Of a stretch of DNA of 24,652 nt, positions 9,601 through 19,131 are shown in pieces (the first letter of the stretch is position 1; each line of letters begins with the position of its first letter). A program made the translations under genes and the position numbers. The notes under the pieces are model-generated. The model worked only from the letters and a program-made list of their open reading frames with translations, searched no databases and was not told the DNA's origin. This DNA comes from Chara braunii (Eukaryota > Streptophyta > Charophyceae > Charales > Characeae). Location of the stretch: positions 3,585,846 to 3,610,497 of the forward strand of contig BFEA01000041.1 of assembly GCA_003427395.1 (NCBI GenBank), written 5' to 3'.

Positions 9601-10157
9601 TTTATGTCGCAGTTAGAGATGATAAGGGAGGGGAAGAAGTGAATGTTTTCTCCTATCTGTGTGGGGGTCACCGGACATAGCCATGGCAGGCTCATGGTAA
9701 GGAAGGTGGGCGTACTCGTGAGTGCGTTCTGGAGGTAGGGAGTGTAATGCTCCTTTCGCAGTCATCTGGACCAACATTTGGAAGGAGATCTGACAGGAGG
9801 TAAGTGCGAGCGGGTTGAAGAAAGGGTTAACTGCGTTACTACATCAAGAGCATCATTTGGCAGTATTCATCATCATCATCATCATCATGATCATCATCAT
9901 CTTTGAAGTCTTTATTATTTTCTTCTCTATAATCTACGCGTCCATTTGTCCTTTCTGCCACCTCACTTCTTCCCTCCAATTTTCTTCCCTCCACCTTTCT
10001 TTCACTACTCCTGTTTCGCCCTTGCTCGTTTCTTCTTCGAGATTCTACCTCGATTGCTACTTCGAAAGTGGGGGTTCGGACAACGGGACACCCATAGTAG
10101 GATGTGGCGGGGGGAAGAAATGAACGAGAGGAGGTGTAGGGGGAGAGGAGGAAAGTA
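9601..10157. other. Gene-less interval with (CAT)n microsatellite
   Basis: TCATCATCATC... at about 9867-9901. C/T-rich plus strand 9950-10060, then G-rich to the gap. No gene recognised. Confidence 0.6.
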
Positions 10158-10618
10158 NNNNNNNNNNNNNNNNNNNNNNNNNNNNNNNNNNNNNNNNNNN
10201 NNNNNNNNNNNNNNNNNNNNNNNNNNNNNNNNNNNNNNNNNNNNNNNNNNNNNNNNNNNNNNNNNNNNNNNNNNNNNNNNNNNNNNNNNNNNNNNNNNNN
10301 NNNNNNNNNNNNNNNNNNNNNNNNNNNNNNNNNNNNNNNNNNNNNNNNNNNNNNNNNNNNNNNNNNNNNNNNNNNNNNNNNNNNNNNNNNNNNNNNNNNN
10401 NNNNNNNNNNNNNNNNNNNNNNNNNNNNNNNNNNNNNNNNNNNNNNNNNNNNNNNNNNNNNNNNNNNNNNNNNNNNNNNNNNNNNNNNNNNNNNNNNNNN
10501 NNNNNNNNNNNNNNNNNNNNNNNNNNNNNNNNNNNNNNNNNNNNNNNNNNNNNNNNNNNNNNNNNNNNNNNNNNNNNNNNNNNNNNNNNNNNNNNNNNNN
10601 NNNNNNNNNNNNNNNNNN
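10158..10618. other. Assembly gap (461 N)
   Basis: Unknown sequence. Flanks are purine-rich on the left (GGGGGAGAGGAGGAAAG) and G-rich on the right. Long frames crossing the gap are meaningless. Confidence 1.
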
Positions 10619-11290
10619 GTTTGTATCCTCATCCGACATGTGAGCTCGCATCGGGGAGGAGGGGGGAAGGGGGAGGTTCTCGGTGTGTTTTTCTACAAAT
10701 AGTGATAGTGCCCCCCGACATTGCAGATAGTGGGTGGGTAGGGTGGTTTTGGTGAAGCAGAAAGAAGATGCGAGATGATTGAGGGACATGAAGGAAAACA
10801 GTGTTGGGCGGTGGTGACATGGCATATTTGATCGGGCAGTCACTATTATCATTAGAGCCATCTAATCTATTAATCGAACTATCTTACTATTATCTTATTA
10901 TGATCTGAGTTAATTTTCTCAAACTAATTTCTCAACCAATTTCCTAATTATAATCTCAAACGTTGTTGGTCGTTGTTCTCTATTCCTGTCTAACTAGCAT
11001 AAAAAAGGTATTTCTATACCTTTAATTTCTTGTGAAATTTCTATTTAATATAACTGTTTTTCTCTTAAGTTTTAATTTTTAATTCTTAAATATCTAAAGT
11101 TTTAAATTCCGAAATTCTGACTCCGTATCTCGAAATTTCAAAACTCTGATTACGTATCACTTTCGTAATGCCAAAACTCCTTAATTTTGATTTTCTTTTT
11201 CTGTTTAACTTTCTGCTTCGTAAATCACTATTTTTTTCCCAATATAGGTTGTGTCTCGAAATGTTTGTGGTATCCTCTCTTAGTTTCGAA
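10619..11290. other. Gene-less interval, G-rich then AT-rich
   Basis: 10640-10810 is G-rich; 10860-11250 is AT-rich with CTAATT/CTCAAAC words. No gene or named repeat recognised. Confidence 0.5.
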
Positions 11291-12430
11291 GTCTAATTTT
11301 GATGGATGGGAAGTGAGGGTAAGGGGGGAGCTTCACTCTGTAGGGGCGACATAAGATGGGGGGTGTAGTCCTGAAGGGGGTGTGAGCAGAGTCTGTGGGA
11401 TTGCCTTATTCTAGGGTTGGTAGTGGGGTTACTCACATTAGCGGGGCCAGTCTAAGGTAAAAGGTGTGCAGGGGTATACTTTGGGAGGGAACTGTATGCT
11501 CTGTTGGAGAGGGGCGGGGAAGGTGGTACTGTCCCAAGTTGGGGCTAAGATGGGACGCCTGTAATGAGGGTAATCTGTTTCAGCGGAGGCAGCATTGGGA
11601 TAGTGTGGAATGAAAGGGGGGGGAAGACTAATTTTAGGTGAAGTATTATCATCTTCTATGTAATAAGACGCTGGTGGCTTCTAAGCCTCTTCTTTATTGG
11701 GGATATAGGATCTCAATGATGATCGAATCTGGATCGATTTCTGCTGTGTTGCTCTGTTCTGTGCTCCGGTTTGCCTATACCAGAACGACGTTGGCCGGAG
11801 TTGGGGTGTGGCCCTGTAACCTACATTCGGCAGGAGCGTGAGGCCTTGTACAGAGATCTGGGGATTTGCTGAGGGAGGAAAGCAATCCAATGGCAAACCA
11901 AGGGGGCTGCCTGGACAACCTAGGGGGCCAGTGATAGTCTAGATGGCGAGAACATGTCAGCTATGGCAGACTTTTGGTTAGGAGGAGATCGTCTCTAAGA
12001 TGTAATATCTTGGTACAGAGGGGGTTAGGAAGGTATCAGTATTAGGAGGCAAGAAGGCACTATCTCATTCAGGTTTTGTAGGCATTCTGGTGTTTTCGCA
12101 TATGGGATATAGGGATTTAGAGATGGTCGAACCACGACGGATGTCTGCAGAGTTGTTCTGTTCTGTGCCCCTGGTTAGCTGATGCCAGAACGACGTTGGC
12201 CGGAGCTGGGGCGTCGCCCTGTAACCTGCAAATGGCGGGGGCATGAGGCCTTGTAGAGAGATTTGGGGTTTGCCAAGGGAGGAAGGCAATCCAGGGGCGA
12301 ACCAGGGAGGTTGCTATGTGGTGAGAACGGAGCAGCTATGGGAGATATCGGTTAGGCTGGTATTGTCTCTGAATTACAATGTCCTGATACAGGGGGGCTA
12401 GGAGTTGATCTAGGAGTAGGAGGCCAGAAT
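11291..12430 (+). repeat. G-rich repeat block with two copies of the ACGACG-GGCCGG unit
   Basis: The plus strand is strikingly G-rich with many GGG runs (11310-11630). Two units of about 230 bp follow, anchored at 11781 and 12185: CAGAACGACGTTGGCCGGAG, then GCCCTGTAACCT, then GAGGCCTTGTA-AGAGAT, then GGGAGGAA-GCAATCCA. Further copies of the core lie at 17365-18060. No coding homology on either strand; probably parts of one transposable element family of unknown class. Confidence 0.7.
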
Positions 12431-12467
12431 GGTTGTTATACTAATCAACATTAGCAGTAGAATCATC

Positions 12468-12501
12468 AGCATTCATCATCATCATAATTGTTTGCATCAT
12501 C
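12468..12501 (+). repeat. Degenerate (CAT)n
   Basis: CATCATCATCATAATTGTTT-type sequence, similar to the tract at 9867. Confidence 0.7.
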
Positions 12502-12506
12502 AGAGG

Positions 12507-12532
12507 TGGGACGCTGAGCCCGGTTCTCAGCA
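12507..12532 (+). repeat. SINE-like unit fragment, copy F
   Basis: GGGACGCTGAGCCCGGTTCT followed by CAGC matches the start of the tail unit at 18768 and 18825. Truncated after about 25 bp. Confidence 0.55.
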
Positions 12533-12620
12533 ACCTAGGTTCGGTTACTCCGGGTAGACAGTGAGGACCCCGTCCTCAATCATCTGTTTGGTAATATCAG
12601 CCTTGGGTACTGGGCCCGTT

Positions 12621-12679
12621 TAAAAAATAAATAAATAAATAAATAATAAATAATAAATAAATAAATAAATAAATAAAAA
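12621..12679 (+). repeat. (TAAA)n / (TAA)n microsatellite
   Basis: Imperfect AAAT repeats, directly abutting the 3' boundary of recognisable LINE coding sequence at 12680. On the LINE strand it reads (TTTA)n, so it may have grown at the element's 3' end. Confidence 0.9.
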
Positions 12680-14742
12680 GACTTCCAAATGGTCCATACG
12701 ATTTACTGTCTTATCAACTGAAAGGACCTGTTGCGCTTCTCGAGGGGTTCCCATATTCTGGGGAGATCATGACCCAGGAGTAGGGGTAGGGTGACCCTAT
12801 TCTCTAGAAATGTGAGCCCTGTGATTTGTCCCAGAGAGTCTTACCCTTCTGAGCCTTCTCCCATATTAGGTTGACTGCCTCCGGACAAAACAGAAGGCAA
12901 TGAATGTAGCCTTGTTTTTGGAACCTCCCCTTGCCATCGTACTGTATATAGTAGTGTGTTGGCGGGGTCCCTCTATGTTCGACTTCTATGGTAACCGTAA
13001 CCGTTATTCAGCCAGTTATTTATTGGTAGTGCCAAGTTGAAGTGGGCTATCTGCCACTGCATGCTTCTTTTTTTGTTTTGTTTTGTTTTTCCTAATCCGT
13101 CCAATGCGTATGGTGTTAATCTGGTTCCATGGTATTCCGGGTAGTTGTGCTGGAGGTACTCTCACATTATGTTCCCCCCAACGCTTGGACAGTGTTGCCG
13201 CCAGGGGGTCACCTTCTCAATTGGTAACCCATTAAATTTTGCGTAGTGTAATTTAGGATATTATATATTTATCTTTCTGGCTACTCGCATTCTTCCCCCT
13301 CCAAGATTCCATACCCATAATTTGCCCGGATCCACTTCTTCTATACTCGCATTCTTCCTTCCGCCTTTGAGATTGCATACCCATTTTCTCGGACCCACTT
13401 CTAAGTCCTTCATTGGAGCGAGTGGCCAGGCAGAAAATGTGAAATCCTCTGTTTGCACCACAGTGACTCTCACTTTGCGCATTTGCACCTCAGCTGTTGT
13501 ATGGTGATCGGTGTCTTGGATGCCTTATCTAGAAGATGGGTGTCGTGCTTTAAATTTTTCGGATTCGTGATCATGGTATACATGTCGGCATTCCGCCCCA
13601 CTCCGTTCTTGTTGGCTCCTAATTCCAAATTTTGCATGCCTTCCGCGGTCGATCCTCCTGCTGCCATGTGGCCCAGTTTCCTAGCCCCACCGGGGTACCG
13701 TTCCTTTCATAGCAGTTCTGACCATTCTTATGGGATGGAAACCAAAAGGGCATTAAGGTTTTCTAACAGTTTGTGGCTCCCCTTAAGGTCCGCTCTGAGT
13801 TGCACTTCCTCCTGGAGGTTGCCGTCCACCTCCTCCTGTCATCCTCCCAAAGATGTTTGATTTGCCTGACGCCATGCTCCACCCAAGTTTCCCACTTGGT
13901 GTTTTTTGCTGCTAGAGGCTTGCATTGTATATCCCTGATTCTCGTCTCGGGTTGCAGAATAGGGGCTGGCGGAGTACTTCCTTCCTCGTGTGCGGCTCTC
14001 TAACTCTGGTCGGGAAGACGTCTTAAAGTTCCAGAGCTTGTGCAGCTTCCCCCAGTATGACGTATCCCTTGAACCGTCTGTGTTGTATATTGACACTTGA
14101 CGTTCTCCTCTGCTGACCTTGGCCCAGTTGCTGCACATTACCCAAAAAAAAAACCGTCATGTTGGAGGGTGTGTTGGACTTAGCTATTTGTCGGATTCGC
14201 TTCTGGACTAGAGGTACCCAGGGCAACTTTTGATGGGCGATCAGCTTGACCACCTACTTCGTCTGCAATGCCTTCAGCTGCTGCTCTGGGTCTATGATGC
14301 CTAAGCCCCCTGTTCTTTCACCATGATGTGTGTGATGCGCTTCGGAATCCATGTTACTTTGGAAATGTAGTGGGGTTTAGACTTGGAACTAGCTTGAGGT
14401 TTACTCTCACAGTACAACCACATTGTATCAAGCACGGGCATAACCCGCACACACACCTTCTCCTCGTACTGCTCAGTCTTAGGTTGGATATCCACAGGTA
14501 GGTTGTCGCTCGTCTTCTCAGACTCTAAGTTGAAGTCGTCTGCACTAGAGGGGTCCAGATCGTCCCTGCATACCATAGCATTGAGAAGATAGACGTGTTC
14601 AAGACTAACGCCTAGACTTCCACATACCGACGTGTAGATTATTGACCACAGTCCCAACTTTGTAACTTGAAGGATCTTGGACAACATTTCTGCAGCCATA
14701 GACCGATGGGGCATGCCTCCGTAACCCTGACCGCTAAGTATC
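12680..14742 (-). pseudogene. LINE ORF2 C-terminal part with zf-RVT-like domain
   Basis: Segments from 5' to 3': KLGLWSIIYTSVCGSLGV then EHVYLL (14660-14571), matching the family's KL-W-S-LAGR-V-HVLL block; GGLGIIDPEQQLKALQTK (about 14313-14258), the strongly conserved post-RT signature; WVEHGVRQIKHLWEDD (about 13890-13830); APMKDLEVGPRKWVCNLKGG (within 13488-13261); HCLLFCPEAVNLIWEKAQKG (about 12905-12841), which fits the zf-RVT zinc-binding domain with only part of its Cys/His set visible; and RVTLPLLLGHDLPRIWEPL near the end. These lie in different frames with stops between them. Coding similarity ends at the microsatellite at 12679. Confidence 0.8.
13283..13406. repeat. 62-bp tandem duplication inside the LINE tail
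   Basis: ACTCGCATTCTTCC starts at 13283 and 13345 and the units align over about 60 bp, encoding the doubled GKLWVWNLGGGR / PRKWVCNLKGGR peptides on the minus strand. Confidence 0.75.
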
Positions 14743-15419
14743 TCAGAGGCGCTTGCGCTTTTCATCCATTGTAATCCGTACGGCGTACGGGTTGATCGTC
14801 GGGTCCACTCCTCCACCTTCTTGGTCCTTCATCCACCAACCGGCTACTGTCTTGGACCAGTTTATCCTCATTCCCGATGCTAGCTGGAAGGCCTCGATTG
14901 CCCTCGTCAGATCTTGAAATGACGATTCGGAGGCTCTGATCAGCACCGTCGTGAGGTCGTCTACAAAGAGCAATGTTGTGGGGAGTTGTAGAAGGTGTCC
15001 TTGTTGGTCTGGTTCTGCAACCAAGCACTGTATTGAAGGGTCTTTGCTGAGGAAGGAGGCCACTGCCTCCATGATTAAACATGAAAATGAGTGACACCAA
15101 TGAATCTCCCTGTCTGACTGAGCGGAATATCTTGTACTTTGCTGATAAATGTGCATTGACTTGCATTTGCCCAGGCCTGTGCGGACGAGTCGTCGTTGTA
15201 CAAGACTCTGATCCATATTTCCGAAAGTTTGGAGTCTTTGGACCCACCCCCATCCTTTCCATGCACTGTTGTAAGAAGGCTTAGCTCCAATTTACTTGGT
15301 CGTACGCCTTTCTAAAGTTGAAGAATACGATTCAATTTGCCGTGTTGATTGTCTTGTCTCGGATGTATCGCATTGATTCTGTTAAAATGTCGTGACGTCA
15401 CTGGCGTTATCCAATCTGA
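14743..15419 (-). pseudogene. LINE reverse transcriptase, palm region
   Basis: Reading 5' to 3' on the minus strand: ESMRYIRDKT (about 15385-15356); motif A as FFNFRKAYDQVNW (15325 down to about 15287), where the catalytic Asp of the usual F-x-D-F is Asn; an in-frame TAA at 15283-15281; LYNDDSSAQ; motif B RSVRQGDSLVSLIF (15124-15083); motif C LFVDDL with the catalytic DD intact (FVDD at 14967-14956); then ASGMRINWSKT (14880-14848), typical of plant-type L1. At least two frameshifts separate motif A, motif B and motif C. The enzyme would copy element RNA at a nicked target; this copy cannot encode a working one. Confidence 0.9.
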
Positions 15420-15955
15420 ACGTCTTGGTATGAATCCAGTCTGGATCCAGGACGTTTCAGATTGGAGAACGTCACGAGATGCTTCCACACGAATACAGTC
15501 TGCTCCAGCGAGATGCTTCCATATGAATCCAATCGGAAACGTCCTGGTATGAATCCAGTCTTGATCCAGGACGTTTCAGATTGGAGAACGTCATGAGATG
15601 CTTCCATATGAATCCAGTCTGCTCCAGNGAGATGCTTCCATATGAATCCAATATGAAACGCCCTGGTATGAATCCAATTTGGTCCATATGGAAGGTATGA
15701 ATCAAGTCTGGATCTAGGACGTTTCAGATTGGAGAACGTCACGAGATGCTTCCATATGAATCCAGTCTGCTCCAGCGAGATGCTTCCATATGAATCCAAT
15801 ATGAAACGCCCTGGTATGAATCCAGTCTGGTCCATATGGAAGCTGTCTCTTATACACATCTAGATGTGAGTGAGATGCTTCCATATGAATCCAATATGAA
15901 ACGCCCTGGTATGAATCCAGTCTGGTCCATATGGAAGCATCTCGCTGTGACTGCC
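15420..15955. repeat. 119-bp tandem array within the LINE RT
   Basis: Units begin at 15420, 15539, 15658, 15806 and 15901 (ACGYCYTGGTATGAATCC...). The first two are exactly 119 bp. The third is 148 bp through an extra 29 bp containing GTCCATATGGAAG; the fourth is broken by adapter sequence; the fifth is partial. Sub-motifs ATGCTTCCATATGAATCCA repeat twice per unit. On the minus strand the units read QTGFIPGRF-ILDS and similar, i.e. the conserved QTGFIPGR block expected exactly at this point of a LINE RT. So the array seems to be an amplification of native RT sequence. One N at 15628. Confidence 0.85.
15843..15868. other. Nextera transposon adapter (sequencing artefact)
   Basis: CTGTCTCTTATACACATCT (15843-15861) is the 19-bp Tn5 mosaic-end sequence used in Nextera libraries, followed by AGATGTG (15862-15868), the start of the same end in reverse. 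It translates to the familiar artefact peptides SYTHLDV (plus) and MCIRDS (minus). It sits at a head-to-head junction of repeat units, TCCATATGGAAG on the left and ATGCTTCCATATG on the right. Confidence 0.95.
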
Positions 15956-16190
15956 TACAGTCTGTTCGTCAGGGCCTTGAATACAATTTTGTGCGTCAGC
16001 GTGAGAAGAGTTATTGGCTTGTAATTCCGGATGTATTGTATTGGGTTCCACTGGGTACTAAACTCCAAAAATAAAAAAAGGGAGATAGGTTTCTCGGAGA
16101 CTTCTTATAGAGTAGTGTGACTATACCTGTGGCTGGGTGCAGCCCCCCAACTCCTCCTTTTGCCAGGCCAGTTCAAGGAAGATTGTATAT
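15956..16190 (-). pseudogene. LINE reverse transcriptase, fingers region
   Basis: Minus strand reads FLELAWQKEEL (about 16180-16150), then ATGIVTLLYKK (16133-16101), then RNYKPITLLTLTHKIV (16029-15982) ending ...NRL at 15958. These are the consecutive blocks (AW-K-ELP, GI-TLLYKKG, RNYRPITLL-Y K, L-NRL) at the start of LINE RT domains. A frameshift lies between the first two. The segment stops exactly where the 119-bp array starts. Confidence 0.85.
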
Positions 16191-16254
16191 TGATCCCCTA
16201 GGATTCATCACTGGGCCACATGCCAAATTCCGGTTTTCTGGTCCGTGTGATATT

Positions 16255-16408
16255 CCACAACATGGGGGGCACAACGCGACCGGGAGCGCTGCGCCCCGTC
16301 CGGCACGAAACAGCACGGAGTGACGAGGAGAGCACGGAGCGGCACGGCGTAGCAGGCACGATGCAGCATGGAGGGGCGAGGCGAGCACGAAGCGGCGCGA
16401 CATGACCA
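16255..16408 (+). repeat. GC-rich GCACG/GAGCG low-complexity patch
   Basis: Repeated GCACGR words (GGCACGAA, GCACGGAG, GCACGGCG, GCACGATG, GCACGAAG) and GAGCGCTGCGCCCCG at 16284-16298, shared with 9438-9452. Confidence 0.6.
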
Positions 16409-17039
16409 GATGGATATGAAACGGTGCTGGCGAGCGATGACATATGCTGGGGACTTCGTGGAGGCGAGATAGGAGGGGGAGGTGGTGGCGGGTTGTTGAT
16501 TGCAGTGCTGATAGTGGGGGATCTCCTATACTAGCCTTTAACTTCGTCTCCTCTTCTTCTTGATCTAGTGGTCTCCGTTCCGCAGGGTAGGAGCTGAACT
16601 TTCTGTGAGGTGGCGTCAACAGGCTTGACGTGGACGCTCACAACGCGATTGCATGGGTAGTGACATGGATGTGATTGCGTCCCGCTAAATCTCTTCTGGT
16701 CAGTGCAGCGTGCCAAGGGGCTTTTAGCACAGGTTATGGGGAGGAGAACGTGCTCCTCCTGCAGGAAGAGGCAGGGGCTGAGTTTGGACTCTGCAGTGGC
16801 GGGGTAGCTAGGTCATGGGGTCGTGGGAGTGGAGCGCTACGTGATGGTTTGTACGCTCCAACCCTCAAGGAGGACTCCAAAATTATACATAGCAAGCCGC
16901 AATTACACCCCTCAAGACCAGGTAGTTGCAAACCATCCGAATCAGAATTTGCCGCACGGTGTTATGATTAGCAACCATAGGATTAAGACTTATTACTGAG
17001 TACATCTAATTAGCGCCAAAATCAGAAAACTCTATCGAG

Positions 17040-17730
17040 ATCGAGATAAGAGGTTGGGAATCCCCCCGTGAGGGTTTCACAAGGTGGGAGGTGTTATTCT
17101 TGGAGGGGGGAGGCGGTATTGGGGGATTGTTGTCTCTTAGCCAGACTGATTTAGGGCCGGATTAGTACTGGCGGGTGGGGAGAGAAGGCAAGGGGGTAGC
17201 GGCTTATAGCAGCATGTTAGGATTTTGTTTTTTGAGGGAAGGAGTGACTTCGATGGCTACACAGTGAGCCGAAGGACGGGGAAGCCAGATTTGAAGGAAG
17301 GAAGGTAGCAAGGAATTTCAACAGAAAGGTTTGTTGGCTAGGGTAAGTAGGTTAGAAGGACGAGGCTGGGACGATACAGGCCGGTGTTGGAGCCTCTGCT
17401 CTGTAACCCAGGGGGAGCTTGAGGTCTGGGAAGTTATGCCGAGGGTGGAAGGCATAACCAGATCGTCCGACGTAGTTGGCGCCGGGGTATTGACCCTGTA
17501 ACCTGCATAGGGGCTTGCCACTAAGGGATTTGTCGAGGGAGGAAGGCACTTCCTGTCCGTCAGAACTAGGTTGATCGGTACTGGGGAGGGTTGTGGTGCC
17601 CTGTTACCATAGCAGAAGGGGGTACGAGATCAAGTGAGTTCTGGTACGAGGACTGAAAGCCTGGACCGACGCTCCATCTGTTGGAAGGGGGAATCTAGGA
17701 TAGTAGGCAATTTTAGTCTCCCCCCCTCCA
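17040..17730 (+). repeat. G-rich stretch with two diverged repeat units
   Basis: Many GGG runs on the plus strand, as at 11310-11630. Cores near 17365 (GGGACGATACAGGCCGGTGT) and 17467 (CCGACGTAGTTGGCGCCGGG), each followed by CTGTAACC, belong to the unit family of 11781/12185. Confidence 0.6.
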
Positions 17731-17827
17731 CCCTTATATAGTTTTTCAAATGTCCCAAAAAGAGTTGGGTGCTTAGTGGTCCTGGGAATGTTTTTTAGGA
17801 CTTTGGGATACCTACTAACTCGTCCTA

Positions 17828-18090
17828 GGTGGCTTCAATGCTGTTATACTCAGTGATCCGCGGTTGTTCGATGCCAGAACGACGCTGACCGGTGCTGGGG
17901 TGTTGCCCTGTAACCTGCGATGCAGGAGCGTGAGGTCTGGTAGAGAGATATGGGGAAGTCTTGGGGTGGGCTTTTCACGGGACAACCAAGGGTTGCTGCC
18001 GGGACGACGCTGGTCGGAGCTGGGGTAAGTTGCGTTGCCCTGTAACCCAGCAGAAGTGGGGGTGTGAGACCTGGAAGGGATCGTCAAAGA
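17828..18090 (+). repeat. Two further ACGACG-GGCCGG units
   Basis: Cores at about 17877 (CAGAACGACGCTGACCGGTG) and 18001 (GGGACGACGCTGGTCGGAGC), each followed by GCCCTGTAACC and a GTGAG(G/A)YCTGG block. Confidence 0.65.
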
Positions 18091-18238
18091 GTACGACAGT
18101 CTTGGAGAACGTTGGAAGGGTTCGTGTGGGATTTCGAGGTTTTTGGAACAATCGCAGGACCTCTGTGGCCTATTCTCATGCTTCTGGAACGGCGGTAAGA
18201 GTTCTTAGGTACCTCAAAAAGAAAATAAGGTGAGTTGG

Positions 18239-18593
18239 AGAAGATGGTGGGTTATCACGCGTCCTGCCAGTGAGGGGGCTAGCTGGTGGGATGGGAGTAT
18301 GGCATAGCAGCAGCAGAGATGGTGGCTCCACTGCAGTCAGTCTTGTCGGAGTGAGGTAAAGTGGATTGATGGGGGGTTTTCTGAGTCGTTTCGGAATTTT
18401 GTTTAATCAGAAAAAGAAAGAGAAGATGGTGGGTTATCACGCGTCCTACTAGTGAGGGGGCTAGCTGGTAGGATGGGAGTATGGCATAGCAGCAGCAGAG
18501 ATGGTGGCTCCGCTGCAGTCAGTCTTGCCGGAGTGAGGTATAGTGGATTGATGGGGGGTTTTCTGAGTCGTTTCTGAATTTTGCTTAACCATG
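18239..18593. repeat. Recent 182-bp tandem duplication
   Basis: Units start at 18239 and 18421 with AGAAGATGGTGGGTTATCAC and differ at roughly ten positions, so about 95% identical. No coding content recognised. The low divergence makes it one of the youngest events in the window. Confidence 0.9.
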
Positions 18594-18629
18594 AAGATTG
18601 TCATAAGCATGTCTGAAATCGCTCCAATT

Positions 18630-18888
18630 TTTCTGAGCTAAAGCCGGGTAATGGACCTGGCATCTCAATTTCCAAAATTCCATCCTTAGGCCAATTGGAC
18701 TTTTCTAGTAGTTTCTTGTCTCATTTTCACAAAATTTCTGATGAAGTTTTCTGAGTGTACTCGTTATGGGACGCTGGGCCCGGTTCCCAGTTTGTGCCAA
18801 TTTGTGACGATATGGTTGTATCTATGGGACGCTGGACCCGGTTTCCAGCAGGTGCTGCTCCCCACCAATAGATGGAGCTTGTCTTGNN

Positions 18889-18916
<28 letters not shown>
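18630..18916 (+). mobile_element. Composite SINE-like retroposon with poly(A), copy B/C
   Basis: Head block GGGTAATGGACCTGGCATCT at about 18645; then two tail-unit starts, GGGACGCTGGGCCCGGTTCC (18772) and GGGACGCTGGACCCGGTTTC (18829), the second complete through CTGCTCCCCACCAATAGATG and GAGCTTGTCTTG. It ends with NN (18887-18888) and A28 (18889-18916). CCAAAATTCCATCC occurs at 18672-18685 and 18925-18938. The GCTGG-CCCGG-TTTCCAGC segment folds into a small hairpin. No convincing A/B boxes. Confidence 0.7.
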
Positions 18917-18919
<3 letters not shown>

Positions 18920-19131
18920 ATTGGCCAAAATTCCATCCAGAATTCTCTGGTCAAGCCGTCCTTTCCGGGGGTTCTTGTTTGGTGACATGGTCCTGAATGT
19001 GCCTCTCATAGCTCTTCCGGCGACAAGGGTGCCTCCATCTTCGCTGCTTGTGCTTGCAATGGGAGATCGTAGGTTCAAGGCAGGCCACGAACTTGGACCG
19101 TGCCCCCTCCACCTGCTGTCACGGTTGCCCC
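18917..19131 (-). pseudogene. LINE ORF2 pre-RT segment
   Basis: Minus strand contains MEAPLSPEEL (about 19040-19010), FRTMSPNKNP, and GKDGLTREFWMEFWPI (about 18966-18920) in different frames. Together they match the block L-x-EEL-x-M-NKSPGKDGLP-EFY-FW that opens the LINE RT domain. The segment is cut by the poly(A) end of the retroposon at 18916. Confidence 0.8.

Larger units (their letters stand above)
16191..18671. other. Block of unrelated repeats splitting the LINE
   Basis: Most or all of this interval looks inserted between the LINE pre-RT segment (ends 18917) and the RT fingers (start 16190). It holds a GC-rich patch, a G-rich stretch, four diverged copies of the ACGACG-GGCCGG unit and a tandem duplication. 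No coding homology was recognised; exact insertion boundaries are unclear. 16410-17040 shows nothing I can name. Confidence 0.55.

Noticed and set aside
9867-9901. (CAT)n as a regulatory or CRISPR-like array
   Set aside because: Simple microsatellite; no spacers. No CRISPR array is present anywhere in the window.
9839-10861. Long open frames (340, 269, 191 codons) across 10158-10618
   Set aside because: Their length comes from the 461-base N gap, which translates without stops; flanks show no protein similarity.
15392-15401. GTGACGTCAC as a CRE-type regulatory site
   Set aside because: A 10-bp palindrome inside LINE-derived sequence with no promoter context; chance is sufficient.
15407-15859. 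150-codon minus frame through the array, and plus frame starting near 15836, as proteins
   Set aside because: They consist of tandem repeat units and the adapter artefact peptides MCIRDS / SYTHLDV; the LINE origin and the artefact explain them.
16173-16619. 148-codon minus-strand frame near the LINE RT as a gene
   Set aside because: Arg/Pro/Ser-rich composition follows from the GC-rich low-complexity patch; no LINE or other homology seen.
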